Shown: one piece after another, positions 27,980 to 39,470 of the stretch
How the letters are laid out: each line of letters starts with the position of its first letter
Numbering within the stretch: position 1 is the first letter of the stretch
DNA from: Pseudoxanthomonas sacheonensis
GTDB lineage: Bacteria; Pseudomonadota; Gammaproteobacteria; Xanthomonadales; Xanthomonadaceae
Length of the DNA stretch: 64,000 nucleotides
Direction of reading: 5' to 3'
Assembly (NCBI RefSeq): GCF_010093305.1
Contig: NZ_PDWS01000019.1
Coordinates: 1-64,000 of the forward strand
The notes under the pieces: model-generated
What the model was told of the DNA's origin: nothing
The model's input: the letters and a program-made list of their open reading frames with translations, nothing else
The model's database searches: none
Program-made: the position numbers and the translations under genes

Positions 27980-28882
27980 ATGAGCAACCCGTCCGCTGGC
28001 GCCCCCGTTTCTCAGGGAGTGAAGTTCCGCGCCGCGCTGGCCGCCGAATCGCCCCTGCAGGTGATCGGCGCCATCAACGCCAACCACGCGCTGCTGGCCA
28101 AGCGCGCCGGCTATCGCGCCATTTATCTTTCCGGCGGCGGGGTCGCGGCCGGTTCGCTGGGCCTGCCGGACCTGGGCATCAACACCCTGGAGGACGTGCT
28201 GGTGGACGTGCGCCGGATCACCGACGTGTGCGACCTGCCGTTGATGGTGGATATCGACACCGGTTTCGGCCCCAGTGCCTTCAACATCGAACGCACGGTG
28301 AAATCGCTGATCAAGGCCGGCGCGGCCGCTTGCCATATCGAAGACCAGGTGGGTGCCAAGCGTTGCGGCCACCGTCCGGGCAAGGAGATCGTGAGCGCCT
28401 CCGAAATGGTGGATCGGGTCAAGGCCGCCGCCGATGCCAAGACCGATCCCGACTTCTTCCTCATTGCACGCACCGATGCGATCCAGGTCGACGGCGTGGA
28501 CGCGGCCATCGAACGCGCCATCGCCTGCGTGGAAGCCGGTGCCGACGGCATCTTCGCCGAAGCCGCTTACGACCTGCCCACCTACCAGCGCTTCGTCGAA
28601 GCGGTGAAGGCGCCGGTGCTGGCCAACATCACCGAGTTCGGCAAGACGCCGCTGTTCACCCGCGAGGAACTGGCTTCGGTGGGCGTGGCTATCCAGCTTT
28701 ATCCGCTGTCGGCGTTCCGCGCCATGAACAAGGCCGCTGAAGCCGTGTACACCGCGATACGCCGCGATGGCCACCAGAAGAACGTGGTGGACATGATGCA
28801 GACGCGCGAGGAGTTGTACGAGCGCATCGGCTATCACCAATACGAGCAGAAGCTGGACGCATTGTTCGCTGCCAAGAAATAG
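27980..28882 (+). CDS. prpB: 2-methylisocitrate lyase
   Basis: The 300-residue enzyme cleaves 2-methylisocitrate to pyruvate and succinate, the last step of the cycle. It shows the metal-binding segment [17 protein letters not shown] (about residues 91-107) and the catalytic loop [15 protein letters not shown] with Cys near 129. The isocitrate-lyase-family TIM barrel is complete and length is normal (E. coli 296). GAGGAG lies ten bases before ATG 27980. It is the first gene of prpB-prpC-acnD-prpF. Its stop TAG is followed by a long repeat. Confidence 0.95.
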   Translation: MSNPSAGAPVSQGVKFRAALAAESPLQVIGAINANHALLAKRAGYRAIYLSGGGVAAGSLGLPDLGINTLEDVLVDVRRITDVCDLPLMVDIDTGFGPSAFNIERTVKSLIKAGAAACHIEDQVGAKRCGHRPGKEIVSASEMVDRVKAAADAKTDPDFFLIARTDAIQVDGVDAAIERAIACVEAGADGIFAEAAYDLPTYQRFVEAVKAPVLANITEFGKTPLFTREELASVGVAIQLYPLSAFRAMNKAAEAVYTAIRRDGHQKNVVDMMQTREELYERIGYHQYEQKLDALFAAKK

Positions 28883-28888
28883 CTTCGA

Positions 28889-29012
28889 CCCTTCTCTCTG
28901 CGGGAGAAGGTGGCGCGAAGCGACGGATGAGGGTGCGGCGGAGTCCGTGCTGTTTGGACACCACGGACTCCGCCGTACCCTCACCCCAACCCCTCTCCCG
29001 GTGGGAGAGGGG
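28889..29012. repeat. Composite CTCTCCC/GGGAGAG repeat, prpB-prpC spacer
   Basis: The element has an outer hairpin at each end (CCTTCTCTCTGCGGGAGAAGG; then CCTCTCCCGGTGGGAGAGG, each split by its loop) and an inner inverted repeat CGGCGGAGTCCGTG / CACGGACTCCGCCG. It occupies nearly the whole 160-base spacer. Bases 28971-29012 are identical, as reverse complement, to 62299-62340 inside folC. A related copy is in the acnD-prpF spacer. Confidence 0.9.
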
Positions 29013-29042
29013 CTTCAAAAAAAACCAGATCGAGGTATTGAA

Positions 29043-30191
29043 ATGTCAGAAGCTGCCGTTCCCTTCAAGCCCAAGAAATCCGTCGCTCTATCCGGCACAG
29101 CAGCCGGCAACACCGCGCTGTGCACGGTCGGCCGCAGCGGCAACGATCTGCATTACCGCGGCTACGACATCCTGGATATCGCGCGCGCTTCGGAGTTCGA
29201 AGAAATCGCCTACCTGCTGGTGCACGGCAAGCTGCCCAACCGCGCCGAGCTGGCCGGCTACAAGGCCAAACTGAAATCGCTGCGCGGCGTGCCGGCCGCG
29301 GTGAAGGCTGCCTTGGAACAACTGCCTGCGTCCGCGCATCCTATGGACGTGATGCGCACCGGCGTTTCGGTGCTGGGCTGCGTGTCGCCGGAGAAGGACG
29401 ACCACAACCATCCCGGCGCGCGCGATATCGCCGACAAGCTGATGGCTTCGCTGGGCCCGATGCTGCTGTACTGGTACCACTGGAGCCATAACGGCAAGCG
29501 CATCGATACCGATACCGACGACGACAGCATCGGCGGCCACTTCCTGCACCTGCTGCATGGCGAGAAGCCGCGCGATTCCTGGGTGAAAGCGATGCATACC
29601 TCGCTGATCCTGTACGCCGAACACGAGTTCAACGCTTCGACTTTCGCTTGCCGCGTTATCGCCGGCACCGGCAGCGACATGTACAGCGCCATCGCCGGCG
29701 GCATCGGCGCGTTGCGCGGGCCCAAGCACGGCGGCGCCAACGAGGTCGCATTCGAAGTGCAGAAGCGCTACGAATCGCCCGACGAGGCCGAGGCCGACAT
29801 CAAAGCCCGCGTCGAACGCAAGGAAGTGGTCATCGGTTTCGGCCACCCGGTCTACACCACCGGCGATCCGCGCAACCAGGTGATCAAGGATGTGGCCCGC
29901 GAGCTGTCCGACGAGCAGGGCAGCCGCAAGATGTACGACATCGCCGAGCGCCTGGAAACGGTGATGTGGGACATCAAGAAGATGTTCCCCAATCTGGACT
30001 GGTTCAGCGCGGTCAGCTACCACATGATGGGCGTGCCCACCGCCATGTTCACCCCGCTGTTCGTGATCGCCCGCACCAGCGGCTGGAGCGCGCACGTGAT
30101 CGAACAGCGCATCGACGGCAAGATCATCCGTCCGAGCGCGAATTACACCGGCCCGGAAGACCTCGCCTTCGTGCCGCTCGACAAGCGCTAA
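29043..30191 (+). CDS. prpC: 2-methylcitrate synthase
   Basis: The 382-residue enzyme condenses propionyl-CoA and oxaloacetate. Active-site motifs are intact: [44 protein letters not shown] and the Asp in [14 protein letters not shown]. Length (E. coli PrpC 389) and the SNPVDW-less short form place it with PrpC rather than the 427-residue GltA. It starts 160 bases after prpB beyond a repeat, and acnD begins 76 bases later. Confidence 0.94.
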   Translation: MSEAAVPFKPKKSVALSGTAAGNTALCTVGRSGNDLHYRGYDILDIARASEFEEIAYLLVHGKLPNRAELAGYKAKLKSLRGVPAAVKAALEQLPASAHPMDVMRTGVSVLGCVSPEKDDHNHPGARDIADKLMASLGPMLLYWYHWSHNGKRIDTDTDDDSIGGHFLHLLHGEKPRDSWVKAMHTSLILYAEHEFNASTFACRVIAGTGSDMYSAIAGGIGALRGPKHGGANEVAFEVQKRYESPDEAEADIKARVERKEVVIGFGHPVYTTGDPRNQVIKDVARELSDEQGSRKMYDIAERLETVMWDIKKMFPNLDWFSAVSYHMMGVPTAMFTPLFVIARTSGWSAHVIEQRIDGKIIRPSANYTGPEDLAFVPLDKR

Positions 30192-30267
30192 GCGACGCGC
30201 GGGCAGGGCCTTGTCCTGCCTGCGCGCAACCGAGTCCCAGCGCCAGCAACCCCACGGATCGCCAGCC

Positions 30268-32862
30268 ATGAACACCCAGTACCGCAAACCCTTGCCCGGC
30301 ACTTCGCTGGAATATTTCGATGCGCGCGCCGCAGTGGAGGCGATCCGGCCCGGCGCTTACGCCGCGCTGCCTTATACCTCGCGCGTACTGGCCGAAAATC
30401 TGGTGCGCCGCTGCGATCCGGCCACGCTGGTCGATTCGCTCAAGCAGCTGATAGAGCGCAAGCGCGATCTGGATTTCCCGTGGTTCCCGGCACGCGTGGT
30501 CTGCCACGACATCCTGGGCCAGACCGCGCTGGTGGATCTGGCCGGTTTGCGCGACGCCATCGCCGAGCAGGGCGGCGATCCGGCGCAGGTCAATCCGGTG
30601 GTGCCGGTGCAATTGATCGTCGACCATTCGCTGGCGGTGGAATGCGGCGGCTACGACCCGGATGCCTTCGCCAAGAACCGCGCCATCGAGGATCGCCGCA
30701 ACGAAGACCGCTTCCATTTCATCGACTGGACCAAACACGCATTCAAGAACATGGAAGTGATTCCGCCGGGCAACGGGATCATGCATCAGATCAACCTGGA
30801 GAAGATGTCGCCGGTAGTGCAAGTGCGCGACGGCGTGGCTTTCCCCGATACCTGCGTAGGCACCGACAGCCACACGCCGCACGTGGATGCGCTGGGCGTG
30901 ATCGCCATCGGCGTTGGCGGGCTGGAGGCGGAGAACGTGATGCTGGGCCGCGCTTCGTGGATGCGCCTGCCGGAAATCGTCGGCGTGCGGCTGACGGGCA
31001 GGCCGCAGCCCGGCATCACCGCCACCGACGTGGTGCTGGCGCTGACCGAATTCCTGCGCAAATCGAAAGTGGTCGGCGCCTGGTTGGAATTCCATGGCGA
31101 AGGCGCTGCGGCGCTGACCCTGGGCGACCGGGCGACCATCTCCAACATGGCGCCGGAATACGGCGCGACCGCGGCGATGTTCTCCATCGATTCCCAGACC
31201 ATCGATTACCTGCGCCTGACCGGCCGCGAGGAACAACAGGTGAAGCTGGTGGAGCTGTACGCGCGCCACACCGGCTTGTGGTCCGACAGCTTGGAGCATG
31301 CGCAATACGAGCGCACGCTGCAGTTCGACCTGTCCAGCGTGGTACGCAACATGGCAGGTCCGTCGAATCCGCATGCGCGCGTGGCCACCAGCGATCTGGC
31401 CGCCAAGGGCATCGCCGGCGCGTGGGAAGAAACGCCGGGACTGATGCCCGACGGCGCGGTGATCATCGCCGCCATCACCAGCTGCACCAACACCAGCAAT
31501 CCGCGCAACGTGATCGCCGCTGCGCTGCTGGCGCGCAATGCCAACCGCCTGGGGCTGCAGCGCAAGCCGTGGGTGAAATCCTCGCTTGCGCCGGGCTCCA
31601 AGGCCGTTGCGCTGTATCTGCAGGAAGGGGGTCTGCTGCCGGAGCTGGAAAAACTCGGCTTCGGCATCGTCGCCTTCGCCTGCACCACTTGCAACGGCAT
31701 GTCCGGTGCGCTGGATCCTGCGATCCAGCAGGAAATCATCGATCGCGATCTTTATGCCACCGCGGTGCTTTCTGGCAACCGCAACTTCGATGGCCGCATC
31801 CATCCTTATGCCAAGCAGGCGTTCCTCGCCTCGCCGGCGCTGGTGGTGGCTTATGCGATCGCCGGCACCATCCGCTTCGATATCGAAAAGGATGTGCTTG
31901 GCGTGGTGGATGGGAAGGAAATCCGCCTGAAGGATCTGTGGCCAAGCGACGAAGAGATCGATGCGGCGGTCGCTGCGTCGGTGAAGCCGGAGCAGTTCCG
32001 CAGCGTGTACAACCCGATGTTCGCAGTGCGTGTGGAGCATGGCCCCAAAGTCGAACCGCTCTACGACTGGCGGCCGCAGAGCACCTACATCCGCCGCCCG
32101 CCGTACTGGGAAGGGGCACTGGCCGGCGAACGCACGCTGCGCGGCATGCGTCCGCTGGCGGTGCTGCCCGACAACATCACCACCGACCATCTGTCGCCCT
32201 CCAACGCGATCATGCCCGACAGCGCCGCCGGCGAGTACCTCGCGAAGATGGGCGTGCCGGAAGAGGACTTCAATTCTTACGCCACCCACCGCGGCGACCA
32301 CCTGACGGCGCAGCGCGCGACCTTCGCCAATCCCAAGCTGTTCAATGAAATGGTGCGCAATGCAGACGGCAGCATCAGGCAGGGTTCTCTGGCGCGCGTC
32401 GAGCCGGAAGGGAAAGTCATGCGCATGTGGGAGGCCATCGAAACCTACATGCAGCGCAAGCAGCCGCTGATCGTCATCGCAGGCGCCGATTACGGCCAGG
32501 GCTCCTCGAGGGACTGGGCAGCCAAGGGCGTGCGTCTGGCCGGTGTGGAGGCGATCGCCGCCGAAGGTTTCGAGCGCATCCACCGCACCAACCTGATCGG
32601 CATGGGCGTGCTGCCGCTGGAGTTCAAACCGGGTACCGACCGCAACACGCTGGGCATCGACGGCACCGAGACTTTCGACGTGATCGGCGGACTCGCACCG
32701 CGTAGCGAGCTGACGCTGGCCGTCCATCGCCGCAATGGCGAGCGCGTAGAGGTCCCGGTTATCTGCCGACTGGACAGCGATGAGGAAGTATCGATCTACG
32801 AAGCCGGCGGCGTACTGCAACGCTTCGCGCAGGATTTTCTTGAATCCACAAAGGCAGCATGA
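30268..32862 (+). CDS. acnD: Fe/S-dependent 2-methylisocitrate dehydratase
   Basis: The 864-residue aconitase-family enzyme dehydrates 2-methylcitrate in the AcnD/PrpF variant of the pathway. The three iron-sulfur ligands appear as Cys in ITSCTNTSNPRN (about 406) and in FACTTCNGMSG (about 471 and 474). The swivel domain has GADYGQGSSRDWAAKGVRL. ATG 30268 (MNTQYRKPLPG) gives the AcnD length. Known AcnD proteins need PrpF, which is the next gene. Confidence 0.93.
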   Translation: MNTQYRKPLPGTSLEYFDARAAVEAIRPGAYAALPYTSRVLAENLVRRCDPATLVDSLKQLIERKRDLDFPWFPARVVCHDILGQTALVDLAGLRDAIAEQGGDPAQVNPVVPVQLIVDHSLAVECGGYDPDAFAKNRAIEDRRNEDRFHFIDWTKHAFKNMEVIPPGNGIMHQINLEKMSPVVQVRDGVAFPDTCVGTDSHTPHVDALGVIAIGVGGLEAENVMLGRASWMRLPEIVGVRLTGRPQPGITATDVVLALTEFLRKSKVVGAWLEFHGEGAAALTLGDRATISNMAPEYGATAAMFSIDSQTIDYLRLTGREEQQVKLVELYARHTGLWSDSLEHAQYERTLQFDLSSVVRNMAGPSNPHARVATSDLAAKGIAGAWEETPGLMPDGAVIIAAITSCTNTSNPRNVIAAALLARNANRLGLQRKPWVKSSLAPGSKAVALYLQEGGLLPELEKLGFGIVAFACTTCNGMSGALDPAIQQEIIDRDLYATAVLSGNRNFDGRIHPYAKQAFLASPALVVAYAIAGTIRFDIEKDVLGVVDGKEIRLKDLWPSDEEIDAAVAASVKPEQFRSVYNPMFAVRVEHGPKVEPLYDWRPQSTYIRRPPYWEGALAGERTLRGMRPLAVLPDNITTDHLSPSNAIMPDSAAGEYLAKMGVPEEDFNSYATHRGDHLTAQRATFANPKLFNEMVRNADGSIRQGSLARVEPEGKVMRMWEAIETYMQRKQPLIVIAGADYGQGSSRDWAAKGVRLAGVEAIAAEGFERIHRTNLIGMGVLPLEFKPGTDRNTLGIDGTETFDVIGGLAPRSELTLAVHRRNGERVEVPVICRLDSDEEVSIYEAGGVLQRFAQDFLESTKAA

Positions 32863-32866
32863 ACAA

Positions 32867-32995
32867 CCCTTCTCCCGCTTGCGGGAGAAGGTACCCGAAG
32901 AGCCTGCCCCGTACTCGATACGGGGGCGGACGAGGGTTCGGCTCATCGCGAACCGCGCCCTCACCCTTGTCCCTCTCCCGTGAACGGGAGAGGGG
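32867..32995. repeat. Composite CTCTCCC/GGGAGAG repeat, acnD-prpF spacer
   Basis: The ends are hairpins CTTCTCCCGCTTGCGGGAGAAG and, at 32972-32994, CCTCTCCCG/CGGGAGAGG around TGAA. The centre has TGCCCCGTACTCGATACGGGGGC and an inner repeat GGTTCGG/GCGAACC. Bases 32900-32922 match folC 62389-62411 (reverse complement) at 22 of 23 positions. It starts five bases after the acnD stop codon. Confidence 0.85.
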
Positions 32996-33027
32996 TTAAA
33001 ACGAATTCATTGAGCAGGTCGATTCCC

Positions 33028-34221
33028 ATGCCGCATCCACCGCAAATCCGCATTCCCGCCACCTACATGCGCGGCGGCACCAGCAAGGGCGTGTTCTTCC
33101 GCCTGCAGGACCTGCCCGCGGTGGCGCAGGTTCCGGGCAAGGCGCGCGATGCGTTGCTGTTGCGGGTGATCGGCTCGCCCGATCCCTACGGCAAACACAC
33201 CGACGGCATGGGCGGCGCCACGTCCAGCACCAGCAAGGTGGTGATCATCGCGCCGGCTTCGCAGCCCGATCACGACGTCGATTACTTGTACGGGCAGGTT
33301 CCGCTCAACGACAGCTTCATCGATTGGAGCGGCAACTGCGGCAACCTGTCTTCGGCGGTCGGTCCGTTCGCCATTTCCAATGGCTTTATCGATCCTGCGC
33401 GCGTTCCGCGCGACGGCATCTGCACCGTGCGCATCTGGCAGGCGAACATCGGCAAGACTATCATCGCGCATGTGCCGGTCAGCGATGGCCAGGTGCAGGA
33501 GACCGGGGATTTCGAACTGGACGGCGTGACTTTCCCCGCCGCCGAAATCCAGCTGGAGTTTCTCGATCCCGCCGATGAAGGCGATGGCGAAGGCGGCGGC
33601 GCCATGTTCCCCACCGGCAATCTTGTCGATGAACTCCAGGTGCCGGGCGTGGGTACGTTCAGGACCACCATGATCAATGCCGGCGTGCCCACGATTTTCG
33701 TCGATGCCACCGCACTGGGTTACGACGGCACCGAACTGCAGGGCGCGATCAACGAAGACAAGGCGGCGCTGGCCAAACTGGAAGCCATTCGCGCGCATGG
33801 TGCCGTGCGCATGGGGCTGATCGACGATGTCGCCCAGGCTGCGGCACGCCCGCTGACGCCGAAGATCGCCTTCGTCGCGCCGCCGAAGGACTACGTCTCT
33901 TCCAGCGGCAAGCCGGTGCATGCGGCCGACATCGACTTGCTGGCCCGCGCCATCTCCATGGGCAAACTGCACCACGCGATGATGGGCACCGCTTCGGTCG
34001 CCATCGCTTCGGCCGCGGCGGTGCCGGGCACGCTGGTCAACGCGGCCGCGGGCGGCGGCACTCGCGAAGTCATCGTCTTCGGACATCCCTCCGGCACCCT
34101 GCGCGTGGGCGCCGAAGCGAAACAGGCCGAGGGCCAGTGGACAGTGGCCAAAGCCATCATGAGCCGCAGCGCGCGAGTGCTGATGGAAGGCGCGGTGCGC
34201 GTACCAGGCGACGTCCTGTAG
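33028..34221 (+). CDS. prpF: PrpF, AconD-associated aconitate isomerase-like protein
   Basis: The 397-residue protein of the PrpF/DapF-like fold shows PATYMRGGTSKGVFF at the N-terminus, DGMGGATSSTSKV and SGNCGNLSSAVGPFA. PrpF works with AcnD, probably isomerising the trans-aconitate-type product to the cis form. ATG 33028 gives the family length (about 390-397). The stop codon TAG (34219-34221) is itself part of the GTAG head of a downstream repeat. Confidence 0.93.
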   Translation: MPHPPQIRIPATYMRGGTSKGVFFRLQDLPAVAQVPGKARDALLLRVIGSPDPYGKHTDGMGGATSSTSKVVIIAPASQPDHDVDYLYGQVPLNDSFIDWSGNCGNLSSAVGPFAISNGFIDPARVPRDGICTVRIWQANIGKTIIAHVPVSDGQVQETGDFELDGVTFPAAEIQLEFLDPADEGDGEGGGAMFPTGNLVDELQVPGVGTFRTTMINAGVPTIFVDATALGYDGTELQGAINEDKAALAKLEAIRAHGAVRMGLIDDVAQAAARPLTPKIAFVAPPKDYVSSSGKPVHAADIDLLARAISMGKLHHAMMGTASVAIASAAAVPGTLVNAAAGGGTREVIVFGHPSGTLRVGAEAKQAEGQWTVAKAIMSRSARVLMEGAVRVPGDVL

Positions 34222-34310
34222 GGTCGAGCTTGCCCGGCTGCTGTTCGCTCCGCTGAGCCCCTCCCACCCAATCCCAAAGACAAGAGCAGCGGGCAAGCTC
34301 GGCCCTACAG
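34216..34310. repeat. GTAG REP-like inverted pair after prpF
   Basis: CTGTAGGGTCGAGCTTGCCC at 34216-34235 is matched, inverted and with one mismatch, by the arm ending GGCCCTACAG at 34310. The GTAG at 34218-34221 contains the prpF stop codon. The centre shows no hairpin of note. Confidence 0.85.
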
Positions 34311-34429
34311 GGTTGCGTGGCCGCATTTGTGACCCTCATAACGGACGTGCCGTCGCGGGTCTGCAACCCTCTACGCGGGGAATTTTCGTAATGACGAGGG
34401 CGCCGCTTGGCCGGGCGCAAGGGGAGTCG

Positions 34430-34963
34430 ATGGACGCCGCAGAACTGTATTTCAAGACCGATGCCGGCAAGCAGGAGATCCTGGATCGCGGGCGCAAACT
34501 GCCCGCGGCGATGCGCTCGCTGCTGCTGATGGTCGACGGTCAGCGCGACCATGCGCAATTGCGCGAGCTGATGGCGGGCTTGCATGCGCCAGATAACGCG
34601 CTGGAACAACTGCTGGTCATGGGTCTGGTCAGGCGCCAGGAGCCGGCGTCGCCGACACGGGCAGTTACGGCGCCGCCGGCATCATCCCTATCGCCGCCAG
34701 CGCCGCCAGCCCCATTGCCGGGGGAAGTGAAGTTGCCTGCGGATTTCGGCCGCTACCGCAGCCTCTATGAAATCGTCACCGACACCGTGCGCAGGCACAT
34801 CGGCCTGAAGGGTTATTTCCTGCAGCTCAAAATCGAGAAATGCGCCGACGTGGACGCACTGCTGGCGTTGCTGCCGGAAATCGCCACGGCGCTGACCAAG
34901 GCCAAGGACCATACCTTCGCCAGCGAATGGCTGGCGCGCACGCGCGCGGAAATACAGGCCTGA
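34430..34963 (+). CDS. Protein of unknown function with proline-rich linker
   Basis: A 177-residue cytoplasmic protein that I do not recognise. It has an N-terminal helical part (about 1-65; LPAAMRSLLLMVDGQRDHAQ, then DNALEQLLVMGLVRR) resembling a small winged-helix-like module, a linker rich in Pro/Ala/Ser (about 70-95) and a C-terminal helical part (LYEIVTDTVRRHIGLKGYFL). There is no signal peptide or membrane segment. I chose ATG 34430 because AGGGGAG ends six bases before it; ATG 34391 is possible but lacks a ribosome site. It is alone between prpF and the convergent GST gene. Confidence 0.7.
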   Translation: MDAAELYFKTDAGKQEILDRGRKLPAAMRSLLLMVDGQRDHAQLRELMAGLHAPDNALEQLLVMGLVRRQEPASPTRAVTAPPASSLSPPAPPAPLPGEVKLPADFGRYRSLYEIVTDTVRRHIGLKGYFLQLKIEKCADVDALLALLPEIATALTKAKDHTFASEWLARTRAEIQA

Positions 34964-34999
34964 GCAGGGCATGGCTGCGCGCCATGCCCCGTCTTCGTC

Positions 35000-35608
35000 T
35001 TAAAGGCCTTCGGCCGCCATCGCGGCAGCGACGCTCTCATCGGCACGCATGCGGTCGAAGAAGCGTTCCAGGTTGTCCAGTCCCGAAAGGTCGACCTGCG
35101 TGGCCCTGGCCCAGCGCAAGGTAACGAACAGGTAGGGATCGGCGATGGAACGGGCGCCGGTCAACCAGTCCTTGCCGGCCAGCTGCGCGTCCAGACGCTC
35201 GAACAAGCCACGCAGTTTCCGGCGCGCGTTGTCCTTGCTCTTTTCGATCATCGCCTCGTCGCCCAGGAATCGCGTAGACCCGAATATCGGGTGGAATGCG
35301 GGATGCACATCGGCGTTGAGGAAAGCCAGCCAGCGGTTGATCTCGGCGCGGCTTTTCGGCGTGCCATCGCCGCCCAGGCCCGATTCGGGGAAAGCGTCCG
35401 CCAGGAAATTCAGGATCGCCGCGTTCTGGGTCAAGGTCCAGCCATCGACTTCCAGCACCGGCACGGCGCCGGCGGGATTGAGCGCCAGATACTCGGGCGT
35501 CTTCATGCCCGCCGCATCCATGACTTGCAAGTCGAACGGCTTGCCGATCCAGCGCAGCGCGATGTGGTCCGACAGCGAACAGGCGCCGGGTTTGGTGTAC
35601 AGCTTCAT
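35000..35608 (-). CDS. Glutathione S-transferase
   Basis: The 202-residue protein has a thioredoxin-like N domain (MKLYTKPGACSLSDHIALRW, typical of beta-class GSTs with the active-site Cys of GACSL) followed by the GSH-binding NPAGAVPVLEVDGW and LTQNAAILNFLAD. The C domain is helical, with SIADPYLFVTLRWA. It probably conjugates or reduces electrophiles with glutathione. I chose ATG 35608; an earlier ATG at 35623 adds MEMSR. It converges with the 34430 gene. Confidence 0.92.
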   Translation of the reverse strand: MKLYTKPGACSLSDHIALRWIGKPFDLQVMDAAGMKTPEYLALNPAGAVPVLEVDGWTLTQNAAILNFLADAFPESGLGGDGTPKSRAEINRWLAFLNADVHPAFHPIFGSTRFLGDEAMIEKSKDNARRKLRGLFERLDAQLAGKDWLTGARSIADPYLFVTLRWARATQVDLSGLDNLERFFDRMRADESVAAAMAAEGL

Positions 35609-35707
35609 GCGCGACATCTCCAAAGAAAACGGGCGGGGAATATTCCCAGCCCGTTCGCATATTGTCGATGCGGCGAAAGTTAAGCCTCCGTTGCGCAGCC
35701 TTTTCTA

Positions 35708-36163
35708 CTACGACTTCGGTTTCAGCTTCTGCACGCGCAGGAAGGTGTGATCGCCGATGGTGGCCACCTGGTAGGCGTTGCGCCAGCTCGGGCTGGCGAT
35801 GTTGTGCGCCATGAAGTGGCTGGCGCCTGGGACGATCTCCTTGCGCTGGCCGGGCGGCAAGGCCCAGTTGCGTTCGGCACCCAGGGCGACGTTGATCGAT
35901 TTGGCCCACGCGTCCGAATTCTGCAGGCGTGTGCCGGGCGCCACCAGGGTGGGGGCGAACTGTTTGCGGGCGGTGACCACTTCGCACATCGAATCGCCCC
36001 ACAGGCCGCTGTCCAGGCGGCGCAGGGCCACCTCGGCCACGGCCTGCTGGCCGCGCAGGGTCTGGTCGCGGGCTTCCAGGTAAACGGTGGTGCTGAGGCA
36101 GAGCGAGTCTGCGGCGGGCTGCGGCAACATGTGCGACAGCCAGAGAATCCAAGCCAACTTCAT
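35708..36163 (-). CDS. SleB-type cell wall hydrolase
   Basis: This short 151-residue protein has a hydrophobic N-terminus (LAWILWLSHMLPQPAA, probable export signal) and a hydrolase_2 (SleB catalytic) domain: LCLSTTVYLEARDQ with the predicted catalytic Glu, QQAVAEVALRRLDSGLWGDS, and later PGASHFMAH. SleB-like proteins cut peptidoglycan between muramic acid and N-acetylglucosamine. There is no spore context; in Gram-negatives such proteins act in wall remodelling. The start is the first in-frame ATG after the promoter gap, without a strong ribosome site (AAGGAG lies 12 bases upstream). Confidence 0.8.
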   Translation of the reverse strand: MKLAWILWLSHMLPQPAADSLCLSTTVYLEARDQTLRGQQAVAEVALRRLDSGLWGDSMCEVVTARKQFAPTLVAPGTRLQNSDAWAKSINVALGAERNWALPPGQRKEIVPGASHFMAHNIASPSWRNAYQVATIGDHTFLRVQKLKPKS

Positions 36164-36473
36164 TGAAACGAACTCCTTGCTCCGTCTTGGCAGCGTCCGC
36201 GCGCCCTTCCTCAGGAAAGGAGCGTTGGGTAGACACGGCGTCAGGGCGTCATGGGGAGGCAGCTACTCCGACGAGCTGCCCGAGGCCGGCCAGAAGGTGC
36301 GATCAGGGCCGGGGTGGCTCGCCAGTTGGAACGGGGGCGGGCCGAAAAAGTTGGCGCAAGGTAAGGGCCCAACCCCCAACCCCGCCTGAACCCCGAAGCT
36401 TGACAATCGGGCTAAGTGCTTGATTGGAAATGGAGTCTTTACTCTGGAGCGGCTGGTGCAAAGCGCCGCCGGG
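36164..36473. other. Gene-free region
   Basis: I see no supported gene on either strand in these 310 bases. The single open frame on the plus strand that crosses it lacks a ribosome site and continues antisense into the hydrolase gene. An isolated TTGACA (36400-36405) has no good -10 partner. The GTAG repeat pair follows at 36474. Confidence 0.5.
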
Positions 36474-38703
<2,230 letters not shown>

Positions 38704-38710
38704 TCAAGAT

Positions 38711-38752
38711 CAAGAGCAAATCCCCCTCGATCCCCCTTTTTCAAAGGGGAGG
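38711..38752. repeat. Single CAAATCCCCC repeat
   Basis: CAAGAGCAAATCCCCCTCGA (38711-38730) followed by a CCCCCTTTTTCAAAGGGG hairpin matches both units of the pair at 24303-24414. It lies in the gap between fadH (divergent start side) and the YczE-like gene. Confidence 0.8.
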
Positions 38753-38772
38753 CCGGAAAGAGTCGTTCAGCT

Positions 38773-39405
38773 CTATGGCGCAGCTTCGGTGATGATGTTG
38801 GCAGCCAGCACCCGTGGCCTGGGCGCGAACCGGCGCATCGTCACCGCGCACATCGGGCCGATGGAAAGCGCGAAGACCAGCGTTCCCCAGCCCGCATCGC
38901 CGCCCATCGACCAGCCCGCCAGCAGCACGGAGGCTTCGATCAGCGTCCGCACCAGGCCAATCGGCCATCCGGTGCGGCGATGCAGGCCGGTCATCAGGCC
39001 ATCGCGCGGGCCGGGGCCGAAGTTCGCGCCTATGTACATGCCGGTCGCCAGCGCCAGGATCAGCAATCCGCTGGCGAAGGCGGGCACCTGTTGCCACAGC
39101 CCATGGAATTCCGGGAACACCCAGAGCCCGAACTGCGCGCTGGGGCCGATCAGCAGCACATTCAGCACCGTGCCCAATCCGGGTTTCTGGCGGATCGGAA
39201 TCCACAGCAAAAGCACGGCCAGGCCGATAGCATTGGTCAATGCCCCGAACGACCAGCCGGTCTGTTCCGACAAACCCTGCGTCAATACGTCCCACGGCGC
39301 GATGCCCAGGCTGGCGCGCACCATCAGGCTGATCCCGATTCCATAGAGGAACAAGCCCAGGAGGAGTTGGGCGAAACGGCGTGCGAACAGGGGAGGCAAA
39401 GCCAT
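38773..39405 (-). CDS. YczE/YitT-like membrane protein
   Basis: The 210-residue protein has about five transmembrane segments. The N-terminal part FLYGIGISLMVRASLGIAPW is typical of the YczE family, and GANFGPGPRDGLMTGL follows. The family is widespread; its substrate or role is unknown. It starts in a minus-strand series, 114 bases after the lysE-type gene. A short fragment of the upstream dehydrogenase gene lies in that gap (39471-39498). Confidence 0.8.
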   Translation of the reverse strand: MALPPLFARRFAQLLLGLFLYGIGISLMVRASLGIAPWDVLTQGLSEQTGWSFGALTNAIGLAVLLLWIPIRQKPGLGTVLNVLLIGPSAQFGLWVFPEFHGLWQQVPAFASGLLILALATGMYIGANFGPGPRDGLMTGLHRRTGWPIGLVRTLIEASVLLAGWSMGGDAGWGTLVFALSIGPMCAVTMRRFAPRPRVLAANIITEAAP

Positions 39406-39470
39406 GCGTGCGATTCCAGTGCGGAGAACGATTCTATCGGCCGCATGCAGCGCATGCCTGCGACGCTCAG

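Noticed and set aside
29043-30191. prpC as the main citrate synthase gltA
   Set aside because: Length (382) and operon place match PrpC rather than the longer hexameric GltA.
30124-32964. 946-codon minus-strand frame opposite acnD
   Set aside because: AcnD has full aconitase motifs; the antisense frame is a GC-bias shadow.
36087-36389. 100-codon plus-strand frame upstream of the repeat at 36474
   Set aside because: Overlaps the SleB-type gene antisense, no ribosome site, no similarity.
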